Shown in pieces: positions 1 through 10,175 of a DNA stretch of 41,918 bases. Position 1 is the first letter of the stretch. Every line of letters starts with the position of its first letter. This DNA comes from Chromera velia (lineage: Eukaryota; Sar; Chromeraceae): the NCBI GenBank assembly GCA_018398765.1, contig JAHBMJ010004611.1, positions 1 through 41,918 of the forward strand, written 5' to 3'. Below the pieces are notes generated by a model. That model made no database searches, had not been told where the DNA came from, and worked only from the letters and a program-made list of their open reading frames with translations. The translations under genes were made by a program, and so were the position numbers.

Positions 1-31
<31 letters not shown>

Positions 32-91
32 CGTGTGTGTGTGTGTGAGTGTGTGTGTGTGTGTGTGTGTGTCGGGGTGGATGCGTGTGGA

Positions 92-133
<42 letters not shown>

Positions 134-142
134 TGAATGAAT

Positions 143-176
<34 letters not shown>

Positions 177-196
177 CTGTGTGTGTGTGTGTGAGT
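1..196. repeat. (GT)n microsatellite
   Basis: Almost pure GT dinucleotide repeat, interrupted by short GA and GTGC runs, at the left window edge. It precedes the acceptor of the first exon, so it probably lies in an intron of the desaturase-like gene. Confidence 0.9.
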
Positions 197-258
197 GTGT
201 GTTCGACGAGAAAGAAAGGATCTTGTTGCATGTGTGTGTCATTTTTGGATTTAAGCAG

Positions 259-750
259 GTGGTGGCTCTGACAGGCCGAAATTTCTTTTTCCCGAACAAG
301 CCCGAGTCCTTTCATCAAAAGGCAGCTGCGTTCTCTCGAATCACTCTGGCTGTTCAGTCACTGCTCGGAATCTGTTGGGGGTGGCGTCCTCTCTTGTTCC
401 TCCTCCTTTCCGAGGTCGCGTGGCAGCTGCCCCCTCTACCATCATCATCCCTGTTCCTGACCAACCATGGAACTTCAGAGGAAAGGCCCACCAGGTCGGT
501 GTACGTCGCCGGGAGTCCGTCTTCTCCTTCCTCGTCCGTTTTTGACCTTTTGTGCGTATGGGCCAATTATCACACAGAACATCATGACTTTCCAGACATC
601 CCCATGAGAAAACTACCGCAGTTACGTGCACTCGCACCGGAGTTTTACAGAGAAGGGAACTTGGAGGTTCCTCGCGATTATTTTTATCTTTTCAGAGCGG
701 TCTTTCAAACAGGAAACTCTTATCCTCGCGCTCGATTGAAAAAGAAATGA
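259..750 (+). CDS. Sphingolipid delta-4 desaturase-like protein, 3' terminal exon (partial)
   Basis: Last exon of a membrane fatty-acyl desaturase of the DES1/DEGS type, which introduces the delta-4 double bond of (dihydro)ceramide in the ER membrane. A plausible acceptor (TTTAAGCAG) ends at 258, and the frame runs open to TGA at 748-750. The decisive motif is the third histidine box, HTEHHDFPDIP, followed by LPQLRALAPEFY and a basic tail, as in the C-terminus of the DES family. Upstream the exon carries two hydrophobic stretches in the positions expected for the last membrane segments. The segment aligned with the usual GHFIxEHY box reads SLFLTNHG, so one normally conserved histidine is replaced. 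About eight extra Ser/Pro residues follow. Earlier exons, with the first two histidine boxes, lie left of the window. Family call is fairly firm; activity is uncertain. Confidence 0.75.
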   Translation: MVALTGRNFFFPNKPESFHQKAAAFSRITLAVQSLLGICWGWRPLLFLLLSEVAWQLPPLPSSSLFLTNHGTSEERPTRSVYVAGSPSSPSSSVFDLLCVWANYHTEHHDFPDIPMRKLPQLRALAPEFYREGNLEVPRDYFYLFRAVFQTGNSYPRARLKKK

Positions 751-1445
751 AATTTATCCTTATGGACACATTGAACCGTTGAAATACGTACAAAGGAGCA
801 GCGAATGATGCAGCGAATCCCCGATCGCGAAGCCTGCGATTTACCATACCAATCTAGATAGCAATTTATAGGTAATATGATGCTTAGGTATACTATAGGC
901 TATATACACTGAGTCTGGCTAGGCGTATCACAGCAAAAAAAAAGAAGAAAAAGTAAACCAGAATTGGCTTAAATTATTTTTTTCTCTTTTTTTTTGTGCA
1001 ACACTTATAAGCAACACTTGTGCAACACCAAAACAACGTACACTTATGCAATACTTCAACAACAGTTGTTTGTCACCTAACATCGTCGGGTAAAAAAGAA
1101 AAAAAAAATAAGTAAGGAAGGGCTTAAATTATTTTTTTTCTCTCTATGATACATCTAGGAGTTTCGTTGGTTCTAGGGTTAGTTACCAACAAACTACGCC
1201 GCTGTCATGGTTACTACAGTGTCTCGTTATTATATATATCTACCTATGTACGCATACTCATATTAAGTAGGAATTTGCCGTAGAGAAACTGAAAGGTGCG
1301 CCCTACTGGTTTAACAGTGCCCAAAAATCTAGCCAGAAATATGTGAAATTACCTAGTGAAATTACTATTACTATCACGTTAGAAAAAGGAGGGGTAAGGG
1401 GGGGAAAGCTAGGGGAGAGTTACAATGCACGTCTAAATTCAGGTG

Positions 1446-1777
1446 TAGGGGTAATTTTCAAAAAAAAAAAAAAAACGGTCTCCAGGGCAAATTTATTATT
1501 TTTTTTTTGCTTTTTGATGATGACCTCCATCAAGACACGACAAGCATATACAACACCTTGCAACATATAAGCATCAGTTTTATAACAATGCAACAACATT
1601 TATTTATCATTATAACAAAGAAACAATAGTATAACAATACTTAAACAATACTTGTTGATTCATGCACCACATCAACAACACTTAAACAACATATTTTTTA
1701 GTTTGACATCAGAAAAAAAAAATAAAAAACAAAAAAGTGAAAATGACCATTTTTTTTTTTTTTGACAATTACCCCTA
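1446..1777. mobile_element. Possible MITE/foldback element with poly(A)-bearing inverted ends
   Basis: The segment at 1446-1475 (TAGGGGTAATTTTC followed by an A run) recurs inverted at 1750-1777, with one mismatch before the homopolymer. The interior of about 270 bp is AT-rich with CAACA-type runs and no coding capacity. This matches a short non-autonomous inverted-repeat element. No target duplication was identified, so the transposon interpretation is inference. Confidence 0.35.
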
Positions 1778-2261
1778 GATTCAGGTTAACCTCTATAGGT
1801 CAAATTATGGGCAATTATAATGAGACGACAGTTGACCAAGATATGACAGTCTGTAACATGCAGTGTATATCAGCTAGTGAGTCTGACGATGCACCCATCC
1901 TACCATCCGAGGCACCAACCAAAGAGGCCCCAGGAAACAGTGAATCACGCATAAAGACCGACCGCGCCAAGTACGATATCCAGACTGAATATTTGGGTGA
2001 ATATTCGAAGACCAAGTGAAACAGCTCCAGAAAGGTTGATCAAGAAGTAAATCAGGTTTCATCTAGCTTTCATTATTCTTCTTCTTCTTCTTCTTTCTGG
2101 AGGAAAACCGAACTGCTGACTGACTGACTGATTTAGATTGATTGATTCATCGATTGATTGATAGGAGCTTTCCTCAGGAGATTGCGAGGAGGAACTTACT
2201 TGATTTAGGTAGGTATGACTCTTCAGAGTTAAACGACTGATCCACTCCCTACAAAATATGT

Positions 2262-2575
2262 TAGAAAACTGATAGAAAAGTGATAGAAAAGTTGTTAGAA
2301 AAGTGATAGAAAACTGATAGAAAACTAATTGAAAAGTGATAGAAACTATAGGATAGAAATTCAAATTTGTAACATGTTAGAAATTTGAGTCAAATTTTTA
2401 ATATTTTCTGTAATTTCTATCAAATATTAGAAATGTTAGAAAAATAATAGAAATTTAAATCAAATTTCTATCATTTTTCTAACAACTTTTCTATCACTTT
2501 TTTAACATTTGATAGAAATTGACTCTAATTTCTTACATGTTAGAAATTAAAGTCTAATTTCTATCACTTTTCTAA
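2262..2575. repeat. GATAGAAA/TTAGAAA repeat cluster forming a long inverted repeat
   Basis: Many copies of TGATAGAAAA and GTTAGAAAA lie on the + strand at 2262-2350 and in inverted orientation at 2465-2570. The best-matching arms are about 2277-2312 and 2465-2500, nearly perfect over 36 bases. A transcript or single strand would fold into a hairpin with an AT-rich loop of about 150 bases. Confidence 0.7.
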
Positions 2576-3088
2576 CATTTTTTGCAGGGCTGGCAATATG
2601 ACTAGTAAAAAGCCATATAAATAGACTTTAATATGAATTTATTAAAAATTTTGTACCGTCTAAATGTAAGCAAAGCATAGAAACGTAGCAGCAGGACTAC
2701 AGATAACTAGAGACGCGATTTGTTAAACGGGTCGTTCTACAGTAACTTCTACTATATAGACTACTACCATAGACAGTATGATAGACTCTCTAGTGTTGTC
2801 TCTATTTTTCTCTGCCCTGGGAACATCCGGGAACCATTGCCAGTTTCGAGGTACGTTTCTGTGTGTCTCCCAACAGTGGGCCCAGGGGCCTACACGGCTC
2901 TTCCCATCTTTCTTCCCGACTCACCTACCTACCCACCGACCCACAGAACCTGTAGAGCTTGGTTTCTTCCAAACAAGCAGCTCCAAGCAACTTGTTTGCC
3001 CAAATCTCTCTGCATATCTTTCATCCCCTGTGTGCGTCTCACCGTGTGTCCCCGCCCTTTCTTTTTGTCTTGTTTTGCATTTGAATTG

Positions 3089-4735
3089 TCACTCAGTGAC
3101 CACGATGGCAAGAGCAGCCCCGGTCCCTTCGAGCGAATCTAGAACGCAGGCCACACCAATGAAACTACTGCACCCCTGTCGCCCCCCCAAACCCTGGAAG
3201 GCATCCGAACCGCGCCACTCTTGCAGCACCTCCTGCGCAATTTTCTTCTCATTCTCTGCATTCTGTTTCAACTCAGCTGCCTGAAAAAAGACAGAGGGGG
3301 GCAAATTCTTTCCCACTGTCAACGGAACGCAACGAAGACCTGAAGGGAGGGGAAGCAGAGGAAGCAAAGCCTCGATGTCGTCACGAGTCACACGAAAAAA
3401 CTTTCGCACAAAGTCTTCATGTACCCTTCTCTTCCCCTCCACCCGCATTCCCTTCGTCTCTTCTGCTTTCAGTTGAATACCACATGCAACAGCATCAGCA
3501 AAACGGCGGTGCAGGACAAACCGAGCGAGGTGAATCAACCCCGAATGCGCAGTGCACTGTGCCTGTCCATCCTCCCCGTTTTTCTCCCCCCCTCCTACCC
3601 CCGTCAGCTCTTCTTTCAAAAGATGACGGAGTTGCACCTCCACCCCTGCCTCCAGCTGCGTCGTTGCCGTCCCTTTCGGCCTTGACGGAAGCGACGGCGG
3701 CGCTCCTGCCGTCCCCCTCTTACCGAAGATCTCGAGAAGGTCCAAACGTGCCGCCGCCCACGAGGCATCGAAGAGGTCGTCCCACTGGGGGAAGAGCTCT
3801 TGCTGGTAGAGACGGATGAGAGCTCTTCGGGGTCCCAACTGATCCGGTTGGGGACACAGAGACGCGCCCCCCCCCATCCCGCCAGCGGCGACACTGAGAC
3901 TGTCGGGACGCGTTCCGAAGAAACGCGCTAGCGCTGCGGAGCCGGCAACCCGGGATCGTGCCCTGTCGTGCAGCGTTTTCTCACACTGCTGAAGGAGCTG
4001 CTTCAAGAGAAGCAGTTTGGTTACTGAGAATGATGCTGTTTGGTGTTCCACGTGCTCTTTGTCTTTGTCTTCTGCCGGCGGGGGGCCGTCAACGAGAAGG
4101 AAGTCGCAGAGACGAAGCACGTCCTGGGGCTGGTCACAAAGGTCCAGTGCCAGCTTCTCTCTCAATTTTTTGTTTTGGGTGTTTAGACGGAGAAACCGTT
4201 TGGGGGCGTGAAGGTTCATGAGAACGTTGTGGGTGAGTTCTTTGAGTGTTGCAAGGGACGCGAAGAGTTTGGGGGAGGGAATGTCAGCAGCAATGAGACA
4301 CTCAAGAGTCCTGACAAGCTCTGCACAAAAAGTGCGAAAACTGTTCTCATCAGCTAGCTGATCTTTTGCCTGAAGAGAAAGCTGTGGACAGCCAATGAGA
4401 AGGGGGCGGGCCAGGTATCTCTGGGCCTTTTTAGCCACATCCTCCTCGTCTTTCTGTGCTGCTTGCTCTTGCGGAGCCCTGGCGGTTGCCTTCGACGTTT
4501 GTTGTTGCGCTCTCTTTTCGGCAGCATCTGAGAGGAGACGCGACTGCAGCTGCTGTGCACGTTTCACTCCAATGTCAACCCCCTGCCCCACCCCTTCTTT
4601 CACGCGCTTCTGATCGAGAGACTGGGTGGTGTTCAAATCGGATGCTTGGTGTTCGTCCTTACTGCCTGACAACAGACAGAGCCAGGGCCACAACAGCCAG
4701 CCGGCAAATAAAACGCCCACAACTACTGATATCAT
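3089..4735 (-). CDS. Membrane-anchored PUB-domain protein, intronless
   Basis: Uninterrupted 548-codon frame. The N-terminus (about residues 3-22) is a strong hydrophobic segment with several tryptophans, a likely signal anchor, followed by a charged Gln/Ala/Lys-rich linker to about residue 115. Residues about 133-216 resemble a PUB (PNGase/UBA or UBX) domain: a helical stretch leads into KRFLRLNTQNKKLREKL, matching the family pattern 'RxLRLxNxxFxxKL', then a hydrophobic helix ending CDFLLVD. PUB domains bind the C-terminal tail of the p97/CDC48 ATPase, so a role in ubiquitin-linked protein extraction at a membrane is an inference. The C-terminal half contains leucine-rich helices and Gly/Pro linkers that I do not recognise. 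The first methionine at 4735 directly precedes the hydrophobic segment. The gene is divergent from the large gene starting at 5710. Confidence 0.65.
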   Translation of the reverse strand: MISVVVGVLFAGWLLWPWLCLLSGSKDEHQASDLNTTQSLDQKRVKEGVGQGVDIGVKRAQQLQSRLLSDAAEKRAQQQTSKATARAPQEQAAQKDEEDVAKKAQRYLARPLLIGCPQLSLQAKDQLADENSFRTFCAELVRTLECLIAADIPSPKLFASLATLKELTHNVLMNLHAPKRFLRLNTQNKKLREKLALDLCDQPQDVLRLCDFLLVDGPPPAEDKDKEHVEHQTASFSVTKLLLLKQLLQQCEKTLHDRARSRVAGSAALARFFGTRPDSLSVAAGGMGGGASLCPQPDQLGPRRALIRLYQQELFPQWDDLFDASWAAARLDLLEIFGKRGTAGAPPSLPSRPKGTATTQLEAGVEVQLRHLLKEELTGVGGGEKNGEDGQAQCTAHSGLIHLARFVLHRRFADAVACGIQLKAEETKGMRVEGKRRVHEDFVRKFFRVTRDDIEALLPLLPLPSGLRCVPLTVGKNLPPSVFFQAAELKQNAENEKKIAQEVLQEWRGSDAFQGLGGRQGCSSFIGVACVLDSLEGTGAALAIVVTE

Positions 4736-5709
4736 TGCTTTTCAGCCCTCCGATCCCCTGTCTTTGGAGCTTTTAAGTGGCACTCCCTTACACAGAGAAA
4801 CGATTTTCTTGAGCAAGAGAAAGTCTACAGGTTTGAATCTGCGTGGTGAATCAGTCTGGCAAAAGAACAGCAACCCTCAAGCGAGCTAAAAGAGCCAAAC
4901 AAAAAGGGCAACGCGGGACGTAGATAGTCGAGGCAATATAGTGGCAATCACTGCTTTCCTGGATTATACTTTCGTGCACCCAGTTCCAGTGAGCAAGTGT
5001 AAGAAATTCAAGACAAAACCAGTTCACAATGAGAACCATTGCATGACCCGGCCCGGTATATATATATGCCTGCACCCCGGCCTGATCACCCGGCCCTGCC
5101 ATCCCCTGCATGCATGTAATCCACTGTATGTTAGTTGTCGGTGATCATGCAGGGATATTGCAGGGATGATCAGGGGCCGATATGGGCCGATGCATGAAGG
5201 ATGCCACACCGTCGTCCAGACATGAACAGACTCAGTAATCAGTCTTCAATATATTATATATATTACAATCATAGGAAGTCTGGACATGTCTGGACCATGC
5301 AGTGCCTCGGCATGAGCAGACAGTCGTGGTCGATCACATAAAGCTGCATTTTTGGTTCAAAGAGGCGAGGTGCTCAGTCGGACATCTTGGTACGAACTAA
5401 TACCAGCCACTTTCCGTGGTTGCACTCACTTACCGCTGTAGAGTGGAAAGGTAAAATGCAGACTTAGAGAGTGCCTGGGTACCTCGCGTTCCCCTTTCGC
5501 CTTTCTTACAGACTTCAGCAAGGAAAGCCGAGCCCCACAACTGAGGTGGAGGCTAGGAAAGCTGGCCAGCAAGCGGATTTGAGTTAAAGCGAGAGTCCCA
5601 GACTCGTTCCTTTCGTGATCGCTTGATCGAAGGGCCAGAGGATTGAGGAGGCAGTTTTCTCCTTCCGTCGAAAAAAAGAGAAGAGCAACGGGCGCTCTCC
5701 ATCTCAGAA
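4736..5709. other. Divergent intergenic region
   Basis: Spacer between two divergent gene starts, at 4735 (-) and 5710 (+). It probably holds both promoters, but no TATA box or other element can be fixed from sequence alone. A short TA run lies near 5058-5066 and a TGCATGCATG palindrome at about 5108. No coding exon is supported. Confidence 0.5.
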
Positions 5710-7293
5710 ATGAAGGAAGAGACCTTTTTGCAACGGGTTGTGAAAATTTTACAGGCAAGTCCCTCTCTCTCTCTTCGCCTTTTTTCTTTTTTCTCCTTTC
5801 AGTCCTTGTCATTGTGTCACGGGGGCATTTTCTTGATGATGTTTGCTTCTCTCTCGCGTTTTCCTGCACTCCTTTATGTTTTAATCGATAAGAGCTTTCT
5901 CGAGTAAGCCATCTCTTCCTTTGTCTCAGCCGAATCTACAATTTTCAGGAAAGTAACTGCGTATGTGCGTGTGTGTATGAGGTCTCTTCTTTGTCCCGTA
6001 CCTTAAAGTGTCGATTGCATGTCTTCCACTGAGCCCCACTTGGGCCCTTTCTGCCTTGATCTCCCGCTGTGTGTCTATCTCTGTCTGTGTCTCTGTTTCC
6101 TGCTCTCTAGCTCACGTTTCTCTCTTCATCTCCGCATTCTTGTTCCTCTCACACCCGCCGTGTATGACGTTCTACAGCCCTTTTTGCTTTCGAGACGCTT
6201 CGTGAATGTTCTCTCTGCTTCGTCTTCCCCTTCGTTCTTTCCCCTTGGCCACCTTGCTGCCTTGTGTTTCTCTCTCTCTCTCTGTGTCTCGTTTTGATGA
6301 TACCTCGTTGTGGTATTAAGGGAACATGTATGTATGATCCTTTCCCCAGCTAGGGCAATGCATGATCGAATGAATGAATGCACTTTGTTTACAACAGTCC
6401 TTACCCCAAGTCTCACGCCGTTTCAGAATCATGCGCTTGCCTGCCTGCCTGACCACTTACGTGCTGATCTTCCCTTCATTAATTCACATTGATGAGGATG
6501 GGGAAAGCTGTGCTGATCCTCCCTTCATTAATTCAGATTGATGAGGATGGGGAAAGCCATTCCTCTGCCGTGCCATTCAGACGCACGAAGGGATTTCACA
6601 CAGAAGAGAAACAAACAAAAAAGTACCGCTGTGTGTTGATGAGTTGGACTTTGAATTGCGTGCGTGACAACTGAATCCAGGCTCTGTGCGCGGTCTCACG
6701 ATTTGTCCCCCCTCTTAATTTCGTTCATTCTCTCCCCTCCCCTCCCCTCCCCTCCCTCTCTCAGGAGCTGAAGGACGGGAACGGGGGCCTTCGTGGTAGA
6801 CTCTACGAGGATCTCCGGCACCGTGGCCTTCTCTGCAACGACAATGAGGATCGCGTCTGGAGACTGATTGAGGAGAGCAAGGTCGGCGGGCAGACAGACA
6901 GACAGACAAGGCCTTTCCTTTCCTTTCTTCGAATCTGTGTGGGAGAATCAAGCTAGGTGTCAATCGATTCTCCCAAAAGGAAAGGATGAAGCGCCTGCAG
7001 CGACAGAGGATCGATCGAGGAAGGAATTTTAGGGAGGGGGCCGGGGGATATTGATAGAGAAGGTGAGTGAGTGAGTGAGGGAGTGCATGAGCATGTGTCG
7101 CCATCCGTGCCTCTGGTCACGTAATGGGTAGAAAGATAGACTGCAGCAGGGTGCATGCGCCCGTAGTGTAGCCATGCAGGCACGCCACATGACATGACAC
7201 GAAGTTCGAAGGGGCGAGCTAGTGAGCCACTGTTTGCAACTAGGGGAAGGAAGACAGACAGGCAGACAAGACATAGACACAAACGGACGCACG

Positions 7294-7368
<75 letters not shown>

Positions 7369-7391
7369 GCACACGGCGCGCACGCACAGAG

Positions 7392-7448
<57 letters not shown>

Positions 7449-10137
7449 CAGAAAGGGACAGACAGACACAGAAGGGGACAGACAGAAATACCGGCAGACA
7501 AACAGACAGACAGAGACGCATACAGTCCGACAGACACTGCGACAGACAGACATGCAAAAAGAGTAAGGCAGACGCACACACGGACGCACGCACAGACACC
7601 CCCCCCCACACACACACACCTACACCTTTATCTTTTGTTTTTATTTGCTCTCCGATTCTCGTGCGCTTTTTCACAGAACTACTCCACGAAAGAAGAGTAT
7701 GAAGCCGAGGCACTTCTGATGCGTTTAGGCGCGGCTGGTCTGAGAATGGTACGCCCACCTGTCCTTTTTTTTTGCTGGATTCCTTTTTCTTTCCGTCTCC
7801 TTTCTTCGTTCGTCTTTGTTTCAAAGAGTGGGATGAACATTTGCGTCCGTCCTTCCACTCTAAGGGCGAACGTCACGGGACAAAAAAAAGGAAGAGAGGG
7901 TCCTCACAGATCATCTGGCCTGCAGTCGTTTTTCTCACTTTCTCTCTTTCTCTTTCTCTCTCTCTCTTTCTCTCCCTCTTCCTCTCCCTCTCCCCCCCTG
8001 TGTATGTGTTTGTGGGTTTGTTTCCATTCAAGGTGCCCCCTTGTTTGCATTTCTGGCCGCCCTTACAAGCCCCATGACTGCTGCGCGCGCATGCCTTTTT
8101 TTGTCGGTGGCTGTCTTGCGTTATTCTTGTTGTGTGTTGTTTGCATGGTCTCAGGATATCGAAGAGTTTGTCGACGTCTTTGAAAAATTTTTCAGACATT
8201 ACAAAGAGGTACGTCTGTCTCTCACGCGTCTCGAAGCCCTCTGAGTGAGGTTCATGCGTTTACTTTCATACAGAATTCTTTTTCTTTTTCTGTATGAAAG
8301 TAAACGCATTCAGACATTACAAAGAGGTACGTCTGTCTCTCACGCGTCTCGAAGCCCTCTGAGTGAGGTTCATGCGTTTACTTTCATACAGAATTCTTTT
8401 TCTTTTTCTGTATGAAAGTAAACGCATTCAGACATTACAAAGAGGTACGTCTGTCTCTCACGCGTCTCGAAGCCCTCTGAGTGAGGTTCTGTAGCTTCTC
8501 TCACGCAGACCTTTAGTTGGAAATATTGTGCCTTCCACGGCAACACACAATTAAACTGTCCTTCCTTCCTTGCTGCCGTTTCTCTCTTTTGTTTCGTTCC
8601 CTCCTGTAGCGTGCGTGGCTCATGCATGCGGGGATTTCTTTCCGCCGTGACGGTCCCCTACTGGTTTGACTTTCCCGGAGGTCACTGCGACTTTCCATGC
8701 AGCTCAGATCACCGTGCGGCCTGTCAATTGCCTGTTTGCTTTGAGGTCCAACAAACGGAAACTCTCCCTGTCAGTGAAAGCAACCAGGTGTAGCACCGGA
8801 GAGAGGTAAGGGAAGCAAGATGGAAGGAAGGAAATCGAAAGACTGATCGATCGAAGGTGCGCCCTCAATTCGATTTTTTTGCTTTGCTGCAGTGTGAGCG
8901 CCGCGCGGGAGAAAAAAAAAAGCGCGATCGAGAAGAAGCAGAAGCGGCAGCATATGGAAGCAGACTGAGGTTCCGGGAGCGACACACCGAGCAGCCGCCT
9001 GACCGAGACTTTCGAGGAGACAGGAGGGGAGCGGAGAGACCAAGTGGTGGGCCCGCAAGAGCGGCTGCTGCTGCTGCAGCTGGGCGCCGTACACCGCCCC
9101 CCTCTGCCTATGACGGAGGGATGCCGAGACGCCCTCCCGCACGCAACGTCCTGCCCCGACGAAAGGGTGACCTTGATGAGCGAAGTGAGGCGGCTTCCTC
9201 CTGCAGAGACTTCAGCGCGGTGGCCTCCCCAGGCTGTGCATTGGATCATGGTCTGGAAGTGGAGGACAGAGAGGAAAGGGGCAGCAGCAGAGATCATCAT
9301 AGCAGAGATAGAGACAGAGGGACAAGAGATCGCCCCCGTTGGACGGAAGGGAGAGGAGCCGAGGGCCAGTGGGGGGAGAGGGGGAACATGAGAGGAGGAG
9401 AAAGAGTCAGAGAGAGGGGGGGGGATGTGAACACAGCGGCTGCGGCGGCAGCTGTGCTTCCCCCGCGGCGACATCATCGTGAGAGCCTCTATGCTCCTCC
9501 TCGGCACTGGCGGCCGCCGCCTGTGCAGGAGGAGGAGGAGGAGGGTTACTCGATCGCTCTTCCTCCTGCGAGGTGGAAGAGGGAGAACGAAGACAAGATA
9601 GAGGCCGTTATGGAGAACGCCGTCCACCTCCAATTCCCCCAGGTAGGGTAGGGCAGGAAGGTGCATGCATGGGGTGATTGTTGGCCGGCGTGGGTGTGGG
9701 GGTGTGGGGGGCAAATGCATGCATGGGGTGGGTGGATTGAGCTGTTTGTTCGTTCGAAAAGACAATGAATGTCAGATATTGGCTAGATCATTCAATTAAT
9801 TCAATTCGAGCTGACGGTGTGTCGTGCGGCTGTACGTGTCGCATGCATGTAGACAGATGATGATGAAATTAGGCGTGCGGTGTGTGTTGAAGTACAGGTT
9901 GTCAGAAAAAACAGTTTCCTTCCGTCTTCTTCACAGGGAGGGCTGAAAAGACAATGCTTGCTTGATCGATCGATCGTCCTCGGCAAGGAATGCTTCCTCA
10001 TTCTTTCATTCGTTCGTTGGTTGGTTCGTTCGTTCGTTTCTCTCCCTACCTTGCTTCCTTCCGCCCTTCCTTGATTTCTTTCTTTTTGTCTGTCTTTTTT
10101 CATTCATTCGTTGATCCTTTCTTTCCTTTTTTTTTTT

Positions 10138-10175
<38 letters not shown>

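Larger units (their letters stand above)
751..3088. other. AT-rich intergenic region without recognisable gene
   Basis: Low-complexity AT-rich DNA with many A and T homopolymers and CAACA-rich runs (about 1008-1072 and 1550-1692). I see no convincing coding exon. It lies between the desaturase 3' end and the convergent 3' end of the PUB-domain gene. Two foldback structures inside it are listed separately. From about 2780 the base composition becomes more even, but the open frames there overlap the PUB gene antisense and look like chance. Confidence 0.7.

Noticed and set aside
2720-3284. Two overlapping plus-strand frames of 140 and 168 codons
   Set aside because: They overlap the 3' end of the PUB gene antisense, have no splice or family support and are in a Ser/Pro-rich low-complexity composition.
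7029-7824. Overlapping long frames on both strands rich in Val/Cys, Thr/His or Arg/Gln
   Set aside because: They are translations of the CA, GA and GACA microsatellites. The real coding content nearby is only the 72-base exon at 7677-7748.
8704-9765. 353-codon minus-strand frame
   Set aside because: It lies antisense to exon 5 of the large gene, whose phase-matched joins on the plus strand are stronger. Its Ser/Pro/Arg-rich composition is the mirror of Arg/Glu/Gly-rich sequence.
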